A stretch of 64,000 bases of DNA, from assembly GCA_004369045.1 (NCBI GenBank), contig ML213520.1, positions 124,001 through 188,000 of the forward strand. The letters run 5' to 3'. This DNA is from Heliocybe sulcata. Lineage: Eukaryota > Basidiomycota > Agaricomycetes > Gloeophyllales > Gloeophyllaceae. Every line of letters starts with the position of its first letter. Positions within the stretch are counted from its first letter, which is position 1. The translations under genes and the position numbers were made by a program. Positions 12,408-23,726 of the stretch are shown one piece after another. The notes under the pieces are model-generated. The model was not told where the DNA came from. It ran no database searches and saw only the letters and a program-made list of their open reading frames with translations.

Positions 12408-14912
12408 ATGCTTACGAAACTTAGGAGCCTCTCCGGGAGGCGACTGTATTATACTGTCAACTTCGTCGCTGGCATAGCGATCTTCTTGTGAGCGGCCATC
12501 CCTGCCAAAGTTTGGAATGACTTCGTAACGATGTCCATAGCTTCGGATATGACCAAGGAATGATGGGCGGTGTCAACACCGCGCCAGATTATGTCGAGAC
12601 GATGAAGCTTGGGTACTCCACGTACGCCTATAAGTCTAATCGTTTGATGCCATTGACTCACCAGTGTTACAGTTACGAAGGTCCTGGAGAAGGCTATGTT
12701 GTAACGATTACGGAACCTACTCGTCAAGGCGGCATTGTCAGCAGTAAGTTCCGGTCTACATGGGCGGAAGGGGAAGACTTAACCCTGGTTCAGTCTACTA
12801 TCTCGGAGCTCTGATCGGATGCCTCATGGGCGGAATCTTTGGTGACAGGTACGTCGCCGTCAATATGGAATACGGGTCTCAGTGGTAACGCTTGAGCTAG
12901 AATTGGACGACTGAAGACCATGTTGATGGTGAGGATCGTGTCCCAAGTGAACGAAAATATCTATACTTACACGGAAACAGGGCGGCCTCTGGGTCATGTT
13001 CGGTGCTGCTCTCCAGTGCTCGGCACAGAATATTGCTTGGTGCGAGGATAACTCTATGTCATAGCAGCTTGCACCAATACGGCTTTTGTAGGATGCTCTG
13101 CGCTCGTGTGATTAACGGTATTGGAACGGGCTACCTGAACGCAGTCGTACCTGTATGGAGTGCTGAGGTTTGTTCAATCAGTGATTTTGGGTGTACCGAA
13201 ATAACTCAACGATGCTGCAGGTCTCAACCCACACATCGCGAGGTAAATCGAGCGTGTTAGCTTGACAGATCGAGTTTCTGAAGCAGGTGACGCATAGGTG
13301 CTTTTATTGCTCTGGAATTCACCCTGAATATCTTCGGCGTGGTGGTGGCGTACTGGCTCGAATTTGGCCTTGGATACATTGGTGACGGTCGAACGCAATT
13401 CCGCTGGAGGGTAAGAATGGGCACTGAACCCCGGGCATCACCTCGTCTCTGACCCGAATATCTACGCTCACAGTTCCCTATCGCCTTCCAAATTATCCCC
13501 GTCATCGCGTTCATGGTGGGCCACAGACTCCGATGGAAGCCGATGACGCATGCTCACCCTCCCTTCGCAGCTATGCCTTTCGTTCATGCCCGAGTCTCCT
13601 CGTGAGTTCTTTGCACTCTATCAACACGTCATCCTCCAACTCTGTTTCCGTTAGGTTGGCTGATCAAGGTTGGCCGCACGGAGGAAGCTAGGGCTATCCT
13701 CGGACGTTTAAGGGCAGACGACAGAAACCCCGAGGACGAGCGGGCAAATGCGGAATTCGAGGATATCATGGAGATCGTCTCGATGGAGAAGGCCCATTCC
13801 AAGAGGAACTCGTACTGGGCCATGTTGTGGGGTACCGGTAAATTAATGTCATACTCGTCTATGCGCAGATCTCTGATTGGATCTTCTTCGCCGTCATCAG
13901 ACTCCGGTGACCTGCATGTCGCGCGTCGGGTTCAGTTGTCTGTGTGGCTCCAGATCTTACAAGAGTGCGTGCCTGGTATTGATGCTGATTCCGGACGTTC
14001 GCTGATCCTTCCTGCGTCTCGATCGTGTACAGATGGGTCGGTATTGCTGCAATCACGGTGTATGCGCCTACCATCTTCGCGGAAGCCGGTTACAGCTCCC
14101 GTAAAGCGCAGTGGTTATCTGGCCTGAATGACGTGAGTGCATTTGACTGCTACTTATCAAACGTGCAACTTACGACTCGCTGCCATGCAGGTGACGTATA
14201 TGCTTGCTACCCTCATGGCCGTAGTCACGATTGATAGGTGGGGACGCCGCGTCGGTCTCTGGTGGGGTGCCGTAGGCCAGGGTATCTCGTTGATCCTCGC
14301 TGGCGCCTTCTCTCGTCTCCTCAAGGACCATCCGGACCATGCTACCCAGTATGGCGGAGCCGCAGCGTTCTTCGTGTTCTTGTACACCGCTATTTTCGGT
14401 GCTACCTGGCTGACGATCCCGTAAGTCGCCTAAAAAGGAGATGTCGGGACTTAGCGCTGATAGTCCTTTTCTACAGATGGGTGTACCCGACCGAGACGTT
14501 CCCGCTTGAGGTGCGCGCGAAGGGGAATGCTTGGGGTGTTGTCGGCTGGAGTATTGGCAACGGTTGGTTGACTCTGCTTAACCCTGTCATGTTCAATGCT
14601 ATCCAAGAAGTGAGTGCAATGAGTCGTCGTCGCGTAGGCTATCTTACTAAGGCGCTTTGCCAGAATACCCTTCATATCTTCGGCGCAGTCAACTTCCTGT
14701 CGATACCGATGGTGTGGGCATTGTACCCGGAGACGGCTAACCGCACTTTGGAAGAAATGGACTTGCTGTTCGCTAGCAAGAGTATATGGGTCTGGGACGA
14801 GGAAGCCCACTTCCAGAAATTGAAGGCGCAGAACCCACAGGTGGAACACGCCCACGCCATAGAGCATAGAGGTGCTCAGGAGCACAAAGAGGATGGGGAG
14901 GAGAAGTCATGA
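12408..14912 (+). CDS. MFS sugar transporter
   Basis: Twelve-helix proton/sugar symporter of the major facilitator superfamily, plasma membrane. Exon 1 starts MLTKLRSLSGRRLYYTVNF and splices in phase into FFGYDQGMMGGVNTAPDYV. In order follow GALIGCLMGGIFGDR, ARVINGIGTGYLNAVVPVWS (helix 4 signature), EFTLNIFGVVVAYWLEFGLG, SFMPESPR + WLIKVGRTEEAR (central PESPRWL motif), VGIAAITVYAPTIFAEAGYS, TIDRWGRRVGLWWG (second sugar transporter signature), WVYPTETFPLEVRAKGNA and LYPETANRTLEEMDLLF. About a dozen short introns interrupt it; the frame stays open throughout. The ~60-residue C-terminal tail is His/Glu/Lys-rich. It resembles the fungal hexose/polyol group; the exact substrate cannot be read from sequence. 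Upstream GCGGGG sites suggest glucose repression. Confidence 0.9.
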
Positions 14913-16751
14913 TTATGATCCTGAAGCGCCTTTGCTATAGTCTGTCTTCATTCCCATATGCAATATTGTTGTATGTTGCAATTCATACCCTGTTGGAGGA
15001 GTACCTGTCTTGCGCATAGCGTCATAGCGATATTGTCAGGTTGGCACGTTCAGGTGCGCACTGTCCAATGTCGTACGTTACCAGAAACCAGGTGGAGTTG
15101 CCGAGAGCATCCTCGGCGATCATCGATCCTCGACGACAGAATAGGAGGGATGTCCACGAGCGATGAGACGCGCATATAGCCGCTCAGGGCGATGTCCGCC
15201 TTCATGGATGGGCAACCGGACAACATCAGCGTACTAGACACAACGCATATATCACATGAAAAGCGTCTGAAAGGATCTCTTGTCGCTTTCTACCTCGCGG
15301 ATCAATGCGATATTGTCCGGCGGAACACACCACATGTGCATTCCAGTTGGGGTATAAGGCAGAGAGCGGCGTCCTCTCATCTCTATCGCCAGCCATACCT
15401 TGCAGAAGGCGACCGCGGTTCGCACTCGTATGGCGCGGGAATGCGCATTGCAAATGGAGTAACGCCGTCCTGGCTCGTCCAGCGGCAAACACTACTGGGC
15501 GTTCAGTACGAAGGGACATATTTTCCATGTACGCGCAAGCCTTTCCGTGCAGTCCAGAAGCACGCGGAGCAGACCTTCCGGCCCCCTTCCGCATTTTTTC
15601 CTCCGCTCGGAGAAAGGGAACTTGGTCGATGCAACGCATCTCTGAGTGCTGCTACTCTTCGAAAGCGTAGATTGCCAGTCAATTCTTCGAAAAAGATTTC
15701 CCAACACTGAGAGAGATGATACGAGTTGAGAAAACATCTCACTTAAGGAAGGGGACACGGCCGGCGGTGGTGAACATGCAAATGGCCAGCAAGTTCGAAG
15801 AACCCTCGGATTTCATTTCGGTATGTGACACGTCACAATTGTGACGGGTCGCGTTCAAGCCTGCTGGACTCGGTACTTACGATAGCAGATGCGTGCCCAC
15901 TTATCTCTCGCATAACAACCGCCCTCATGACCGCTCTAACCATCTACAGCATGGGGACGCCCTCGTTCTCGTTTTTCTGAATCGTGGTTGGGCACGGACG
16001 TTGTAGGCGGTTAGCATAGTTGAGGTGGAGCTTGGATGACCCTCCTTTCAAGATCGAAGCGTGTACGGCTACTCTTGATAGTCTGTATGTCGACGCCAGA
16101 ACCACTTCTTTGAATGCACTGGATGAGCGTGTCCGCTGTCGCCGGCGTTAGCATTCCTTGGCTGGATCCTACTGTACGGCCTGTTACGCTGGGTTCTGCG
16201 CTTGGTGGGATGTGCGTCGGACGCCGTCGGGATGCCTGCCCAAAAATCTGCAGAACCAATTGCGATGAACGTAAGTCGGTGCCATTTGTCTTCACTTGCC
16301 AAAATGAACTTCCAGAGTGGTTGAAGAAGACGCTACAACGGCGTACGGCACCATATCTAGCCGCACGATATTCAACTCCATACTCAGCTTCCTGGTGCGT
16401 ACTTACCTATTAGGTTCTAATGATTCAACCATCGAAAATAGGTAAGCCTTCATTTCATTCCACGGCAAGCAGACGCGCCTTGATGATCCCAACATAGGCT
16501 CCTCCATTTAGTCATATGTCTGAGCGTCGGTCCTTTGTTCACGTCGCTCGTGTGAAGACCAACCATTAGCCCTTTGTGAACAGGTATGAAGGCCCGTCTT
16601 TACTCTATAGTGCGCAGCTGAAGAGATCCTCGTAACGTTTACAAGGGCTCGTGCCGTAGTCCGGGTTTCGACCTCTGTCCGCCTCCTTGCTCATTCACCC
16701 TAAATTCGAAAGACACATCCGCGCGTCAAAGATAAACCCCTCCTCCCGCAC
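14913..16751. other. Spacer with weak coding fragments
   Basis: 1.8 kb without a recognised gene. Opposite-strand open frames overlap at 15192-15710 (+) and 15226-15639 (-) with no motif. At 16130-16400 (+) a hydrophobic stretch (FLGWILLYGLLRWVLRLVG) is followed by a plausible intron (GTAAGT at about 16271 to CAG at 16315) and VVEEDATTAYGTISSRTIFN. This could be the end of an unknown gene or a remnant; I could not build a full model. Confidence 0.35.
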
Positions 16752-17167
16752 GTGATCAAATATTGTCTTTCTTGTCTATCGATGGATGACTATGTTATCG
16801 ATGGCCATGAGTTCGCTATGGACATCACCGGCTTAGTTCGTGTTGCCCAAGTGTACCTTGATGGTTTGCTTCCGGGGACGACTGATAGGAGACTGAAAGT
16901 ACGGATCTATGGGCCAAGCGGTCGGCCGCTGTGCTTCTTCAAGACGAGTCGGGGTATCTACCAGCTGGATCTACCGATCCTTGGTCAATATTTTAGGAAG
17001 CTTATCTGTGAGATTGGCTTTCCACCGATGGTATGTCTGATCGCTAGGGAGCCTCATACAGTGATAAATCCATACTGAACGCCCAGGATATCGTATATGC
17101 ATGTAAGCGAGGAAGGGGATCAATTAGTGTTGCGGCTCAAGTACTCCGTATCTCGAGCTCACAGTGA
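16752..17167 (+). CDS. Small protein of unknown function
   Basis: Two exons, 16752-17030 and 17087-17167, join in phase through a clean GTATGT..CCCAG intron and give about 119 residues. The sequence begins MIKYCLSCLSMDDYVIDGHE and includes YLDGLLPGTTDRRLKVRIYG and FFKTSRGIYQLDLPILGQYF. It ends RISSSQ-stop. A later Met (MDDYVIDGHE) is a possible start. There is no signal peptide, membrane segment or known domain. Composition looks like a folded soluble protein, but no family is recognised. It sits alone in a gene-poor stretch, so it could also be the 3' part of a longer gene. Confidence 0.4.
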
Positions 17168-18489
17168 TGTGGTCCGGCCGCAGCGCGCAGCTTAGGGGAT
17201 CCCAACAGACGCGACACGCGCCGTTGGCATGCAGCCCGACAGCAAGCGCCTGTTTTCCGTCTTCGCCGAAGCCTGGCGAACAGAATACACTGCAACACAT
17301 TCAGAGCTAACTCGACTGGGAGAGCCGCGATAATTGCGCCATCCTTGACAGTGGAAGCTCAGCCTGCCTCGAGGCCCACATGTGCAGCCACTCGTGACCC
17401 ACTTCGAAGTTCATCAAACCGGATTCCGATTTTCGTTCCCTACACAGATATCGTGCTGCCGGGCGTGGAGCGACTCGCGCTAACCACTGCAAGATAAGTG
17501 CGTACCGCTTGCTCGCTCCTGCAGGGAAGAGTGCTGACTTGGAGTCATCCTCAGATTAGATACTCCAGCCCTGATTCTCGGACCGGGATCATTCTCTCGG
17601 GAGGCCTTGACGGGGTGCACCGCTGAGCACTCCGCAGGCGGGGGACGGAAATGGAGAAGGAATTTGGGCACCACAATGGCCACCCACAGGAATTCAGGGC
17701 GGCGCCAGAGAGAAGTTCATTAGGCGAAGAGGCCGGTGGGTAGACAGGTAAAAATCATGATCGAACCAAGGGTATGCTATGACCATCAGTTTCCAGAATC
17801 CTTCGACCTGCCTTGAGGACGTATCAAAGGATACCCGTTGTTGGATAGCATCCCGGGTAAGTACAGTGCTTCCCAGTGGCATGGAGCGAAGACGACCTCG
17901 GGGACGACGTGTACGGCAGCTGTCAAGGAAGCGGAGGAACAGAAGACATGGAAGACGATTGAGCATGTTCCCACTGGTTCGGGCTTAGCGGTTGTTCGCA
18001 GTACGGCGCGACATCGGCGGTATCAACACAAGTATTCTATAGTAGGTTGTGGGACACAGCGTTTCGTCACTCGTGTACCGGGGGCGCTGCTGAGGCACAA
18101 GGGCATCTGGGGCAGAGGGTATGTTCTAATCTGGACGACTGTCCTCGCTTGCGGAAGGTCGGCTCGGACCTAACGGGAGATATGATATGGCAGTAGGCGC
18201 GGCAGTTGTAGTCGTTTGTAGTGGCCACTACACCCTGGTAATCGGAGTTGGAATCATTTCTAGTCTGACTTGTGTCTGACTTTCATATCCGGAAATTTTC
18301 ATTTCAAGCAGCGCAACGTGCGTAAAGAGAAGCGCTAACCCAGCCTTGCTTTATTGGAGCGACCTTTCCGCCGAATTCTGTTCTCTCCATCTGCCCTAGC
18401 GCGTATCCTCTCTTATAACCGCTTTCACAGCGGCCCCTGCGTCTCTACTCGCTTTGACTCGTCTGCAACGCCTTTAACGACGAAAGTCA
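17168..18489. other. Spacer upstream of the GATA factor
   Basis: 1.3 kb with no supported gene. Overlapping open frames at 17694-17966 (-) and 17838-18173 (+) lack motifs. The last 200 bases are C/T-rich and probably form the promoter and 5' UTR of the GATA factor. Confidence 0.45.
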
Positions 18490-21215
18490 ATGCCATCGAC
18501 TCTCAATCTCAAGTTCAAAGTCGGTGTGCTCGGCGGCGGCCACGGGAGCAGTAGACTGACTCGGTCTCTAGGGACACAAATCCTTCGTCGCTTTTAGCAA
18601 TCTGAACGACGGCGATGCTCTGACCAAAACATGGAAGGTGCGTATACGCATCTACACGACGGCACAGCCACCAACGCGTCCGCAGGTCTGCACCAAGGTG
18701 GCGAGCTACCTGGAGCAGGGTCAGCGCTTGGAGAACTTAAGTTGGAGGCTCTGGCATCTCCAAAACCTCATCGTCGACACCGACAACGCCAAGAGCAAGC
18801 GGGAGTTCAAGAAGCTCTCCAAGCACATGGGCGACAAGTTGGACAAGGAGAAAGGAAGGTGTGTGAACCCCTTATTCTTGCAGGCGCCGCAGTTACATGT
18901 TTTGACCTTTGTCTTTGTGTAGGAGTATCGAGGAACTTCAGGCTCCGGGCTTTAGGCGCAACCAGTCTACTGATTTGATTCAGCAACGCGCCGTGGAGAA
19001 GGAGCGTCAGCGCGAAGCCACCCAGAACGCCAAGCCCGGTACTATCAAACGGATGCAATTCACATTCAGCGTCGACCAGCCCTGCGGCGGCGCTTCGTCT
19101 GCTCCTGTCAAGAAACCGGACTTCAAACCCTCGGCTGAGTTCAAGGATGCCACTGGCAGACGAGCCCGAGGGCGAGCGGTCCAGCACCATGACAGCAACG
19201 CCCACGTAGACGCCCGAGCCTTGGAATCCAAGAGGACTGATACCCCAGACCAGGACATCTCTTCGCCACCGTCGCTTCGATTCCCTTCTCTATTCTCCAA
19301 CGACTTCGGCCCTGCTGCGCTCTTGTACCCGACTCCGACCCTCTCCACCTCTCTCAACTATGGCGAGGGCGTGAACCAGAACCAGAACTCCTCCGACAGC
19401 TTTAGCATCGCCCGTCCGACCATCGAGCTTGCCCTCGACGACTTTTTGAACGGTGTCGACCATTCCGACAGCCCGGCGTCTTGGTCCTGCGCTTCCCAAG
19501 GCGACGCTGCCCAGGCGGGTGGGCAGGACGTCATGATGAGCGAATTGGGCGACCAGCAGATGAAAACTGACGATAACGACATCATAATGACCGCGATGAA
19601 CCTCTCTATCCCTCTTCACTCTCATTCCAACGGCATTGAGAACTTGCCGCAGACTGTCGTCCCGTCGAAGATCAACCCGAACTCCGGACGAGACGCGGCG
19701 CCTAGTCCCAGGCCCTCCCTGACCATCAAGACGCAGTCCGTGAGCAACAACAACAACAACCGCTCATCGGGACCAAGTGCCACCGCTACTAGCCCCGCGG
19801 TCCTGAAGAACAACAACAACTCGGCGCCCGGTGGCGTCAAGGCGGAATGTTCAAACTGTGGCGCCACTCACACCCCCTTGTGGCGGCGGGGCCTGAACGA
19901 CGAGCTCAACTGTAACGCTTGCGGCCTCTACTGCAAGCTGGTAAGTCTATAGTTGCTCTGCAGTAGAGGCGTATACCAACATCCTTGGTTTGCAGCACAA
20001 GCGCCCCCGTCCCAAGGGCATGCGCAACAACCACGGCGAGGGCCGTTCGCAGGCTGCCCCACGGCAGGATGCGCAGGAGATCATTGGTGAGTGATCTGCG
20101 TTTCGGTATTTTTTCAGCGTTCTGAGCTTTCTGTCATCCCTAGCGCAATGCTATAACTGCCACACCACTGCCACGCCCCTCTGGCGAAAAGACGACGAAG
20201 GCAAGACCGTTTGCAATGCCTGCGGGCTTTAGTAAGTAATATATCATTGCGACCGGAACATATGATGCTAAATAAACAAATTTCTCTTCACAGCTATAAA
20301 TTGCACGGCTCTGCTCGTCCGATCTCCATGAAGTCCGATGTCATCCGTAAGCGCTCCCGTCATGACGCAAGGCGTGTTGGAACGAGTGTATCCGACACTC
20401 CTCTCTCCGCGAGCCCGGGAGCTAGTCGGCGGGCGTCCCCTTCCGCAGAGCCCACGCTTGCCCCCGATTCCACCACGCATATGTCGTACGACGACGACTA
20501 TTATCAGTCCACGCCGTCGGAACTCATGGGAGCCTTGGGTGACTCGAACCAGGGCAGCCACTTCAACTTGCAGGGCACGTACACCTCCGCGTATACATAC
20601 GCCGTGTACCCGGGACCCTATCACCCCGAATATATCTCGAAGAAGAACCAGCACTTCGCGTCTGATCCCTACTCGTTTGCGACCGGGGACTCTTCGGATG
20701 GTGAGAGCACTGGGACGGAATCGAGGTCGAGCAAGCGCCGCCGTATGAGCGACGGATCAGCGACCGAGCCTCCGTCCTCCGCGACCTCGTACACGTCCTT
20801 CGCGGATAGCTACAACGGCTCGCAGCAGACGCACTCGCCCCTGCCGTTTGGACGCCAGCTGGACTTTGGGTACGGCGGGTTCTCTTCCTATGGGATGATG
20901 CGCAGTTCGGGGAACAGCTTGTTCTGGCATCCGCCGATGCTCCCTCCCGATAGCTCTCCTCAGATGCTCCACCCGCCGATGCTGCCGCCGGACGATTCGC
21001 CCATGGACTACCTGCACCCGCCGATGCACCACTCCGCCGACGATGATTCTTTGTTCAGGGACTACCTCCATCCTCCGATGTCGTTGCCGGACGACGGCAG
21101 CAACTCTTCCATGAACTCTTTCCAATCGCACCCGCCGATGTTGCCCCAGGAGTGGATCAACCAGGACTACTACCAGTCCAACGGCGGCAATGACAACCCA
21201 ATGCACGCATACTAA
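18490..21215 (+). CDS. GATA transcription factor, DUF1752 plus two zinc fingers
   Basis: DNA-binding regulator, nuclear. After a short first exon ([10 protein letters not shown]) come [20 protein letters not shown] and [20 protein letters not shown] with [12 protein letters not shown], the DUF1752 domain known from AreA/NIT2-type nitrogen regulators. A Ser/Asn-rich middle follows. Finger 1 is [23 protein letters not shown] and finger 2 is [23 protein letters not shown], both C-X2-C-X17-C-X2-C. They are about 40 residues apart with introns at 19942, about 20085 and about 20233. Finger 2 is followed by the basic tail [20 protein letters not shown]. The ~280-residue C-terminus is Ser/Pro-rich with five HPPM repeats (20926-21155). 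Bona fide AreA proteins usually have one finger, and two-finger SreA/Urbs1 iron regulators have a Cys-rich segment between the fingers that is missing here, so I do not assign a name. Confidence 0.88.
20926..21155 (+). repeat. Five-copy HPPM peptide repeat in the GATA factor
   Basis: The 3' coding part repeats CA(T/C)CC(G/T)CCGATG five times, encoding [47 protein letters not shown] and [10 protein letters not shown]. Spacing varies between copies, so it is an old, diverged repeat under coding constraint. Confidence 0.75.
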
Positions 21216-23726
21216 TCTGTTCGGCTATATTGTCTTCGCGGTGGGGCGGGCGTGGTCCCGGTGTCTGCACGGACTCTGCATGGACTCTCTCTCATCATTC
21301 CATATTTTTGGGGTTTTGATGCTTTAGATTTTCCACTTGGTCTCTCGTCATCCCATCTATCCTTGTCGCACTTGTTTTCGAGGCATATCGCATACAGATC
21401 GCAGACAGCATCAGCATTTTCTCGTTTCTTCTTTCTCTCTTTCTATCCGACAGGTTCTAGGATAACTATTATGATCTCTCTCGCTCCGGCCATACCTTGC
21501 TATCAAGTTTTCTAGGTTGTACGACGATGCTTCGCGAAGGGCTTCGCGTTCTAAGCCCCAGAATATATATTTCTACACATTTCCTTTGCTTTTCGTATAT
21601 TTCTGTCTCCTGCGTTTCTCAAATCGTGTCTCGTGCATTCTCTTACTCTTCCTCTTTCTCCCGAGTCTGTTTATAATTGTAGCGATATACAGTTCCTTCC
21701 TGTGATGCATTATTTCTATGTATTCGGGTTTGATGTTCCATATTTTGTTCATAGCTAAACTATGACAATGACTTCGGTTTTCTGTATAGTGCTCCATTGC
21801 GCATGTGACGCTGTTAACTTGAGAGGGATCCACTGGGACCAATTTAATCTCCGAGGTTACTGTGCAATGGCGTGGAACTATAAACCGGAAAGAAGATGAC
21901 AGAGTTCATACAGCATGCTAAGACGCACTTCGTACATCATAGGGTTCGAGGTTCGAGCTAAGCCATCAGCATTAACGACATATGTTGCGATAAGCAAGGA
22001 AGCAAGCGTTTGAGGGGACGGTCTTGGCCCATATGGTCTATGGCACTATGCCTATTGGCGTCGACGAGTGGTACGCAATGCGCCATCGGAGACTCCCCGA
22101 TCCAATTCTCCGAGTAGGGGCTGAGATGCCACCGAAGCCAGCGGACGCATTAGTGTGAGGTACCTGGCAATAACGACCTATAGTTGCGTCTTATGATTCT
22201 CTGTGAAGTGCGACCAGTGAGAACCAGATACTGGGTACGGCTTACGTACCAGACAGAAGAAGAGCCTGGCCGCCGCGGGTATGGGACTCCGGGGTGAAAA
22301 CATCGAGCTCTGGCTCCTCAAGGCGAAACGTTCGTCATGGGAAGCAAGATCTGGCCAGCCAAAGAAACGGCACTGAGGAGCGCCACGAGAGGTCGTCAGG
22401 CGAGGATCGCATCTGCTTTTTTCGTCTCATGAATCCGGGAGCCTGGGATGAGACCGTTACCGACCGCCTTATCCGCACGTATAGCTCTCGCACATAATAT
22501 GAGGTTAGACAGATCTCTTGGTAGACCTAGAAGCAGGCAGCCCATGGGTAGCGTCGAACAATACGAAGCCTGATGACATTTGACAAGATCATGTCCGGGA
22601 ACGAGAAGCACCGCTCCTCCATCAGGTCCGTTGAATAGCGGGCGTCTGTGTTGAAAAGCTAGGCCCTAGGACGAGACGCATCTTCTTGTACAGGCCGGAT
22701 GCCTGATTTGGTATCCCAGGAGGTCAGTAGGGTGAAAAGGCTTCTCCTTGGGTATTTCGAGTGCTACAGTAGCACGCAGACCCACGATCGAACTTCGCTC
22801 TGTTCTCGGTGCCTGCTTTGGGGGCATGTGAGTAGCTGAGCGGTGCATCGGAACCAATGCCAGTGCGACGACCAAATGCCCATGCTAGAGGATACACATG
22901 AGACGCTTCGAATCGTGTCTCAGTGGCACGACTTACATATGGACCCGCATCGCGCCATCGGACCGTATGATGCGTTCACAACTGAGTACAAGGTGAGGGA
23001 CATGCAATTATGATCGGGGACCTATTTTCGTCTTAAGGGGATTCAAAACTCATGGAGCTTGGGTCAAGGTAAGCTTATAAGCTCAAGACGCTCCTGCAGC
23101 AAGATGTGGCACATACATCCTAGAGCTTGGCGGACATATGTCCTGCAAAACATTTGATTTGATAACCTCGGAAATAAACTGAGTGCACGCTGGGGCAAAG
23201 AAAGGTCAGATATTATACTCTCTTGATGGGCGCAAGCTTCACCAGCCATACCTGGTACACCGTGACGGCATAGAAGTAGTAACGTCTCGGAGTAGCGTAG
23301 GACAAGAGACGCTCAATATGGGAAATGTATCTGAATCATAATGCATGCGCACCGTGTGCGCGTTGTTCTGTGATTGTTCGAGAGGCCTCGATATCTTCTT
23401 GAAACGCACGAAGCATTCAACCCGGTTCAAGTGCTCCAACTTCCAAGAACCTGTAATGCAGCTTCAGATACTAATGACCGTGGTATTGATATACGCAGCG
23501 TTGGGATTTCGCGCAGTGCCTGACGCCATAGGCTCGGTATACTCCAAGTATCCTCTTCGGAAAGCAGTCATGAATAAGACACGGAGCTGCGGCACTCAGC
23601 GGGACTTCACTAAACTACAACCCAAGTCCATATTTGTAGTTAATTGTCGAGTGGCGTTTGTTGCCACATCTGCATGTGCGCTGCTCCTTTGCGACGACGA
23701 TGACAGTGGCTTGGTCGATATCTAGG
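21216..23726. other. 2.5 kb spacer, no gene recognised
   Basis: The first 500 bases are T-rich and are probably the long 3' UTR of the GATA gene. The rest holds only short frames on both strands (for example 22294-22497 + and 22666-22875 -) with no family motif and no consistent splicing. The last few hundred bases should be the GH79 promoter. Confidence 0.5.

Noticed and set aside
15192-15710. 172-codon plus frame overlapped by a 137-codon minus frame
   Set aside because: Both are basic, Arg/Ser/Ala-rich and motif-free; open frames on both strands suggest chance in GC-rich DNA.
20757-21206. Long minus-strand open frame (149 codons) inside the GATA factor gene
   Set aside because: It is the antisense shadow of the repetitive, GC-rich coding exon; its Arg/Val/His composition is an artefact of the HPPM repeat.
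21941-21965. Doubled GGTTCGAG resembling a tRNA B box
   Set aside because: No A box at the right distance upstream and no foldable acceptor stem; not a tRNA.
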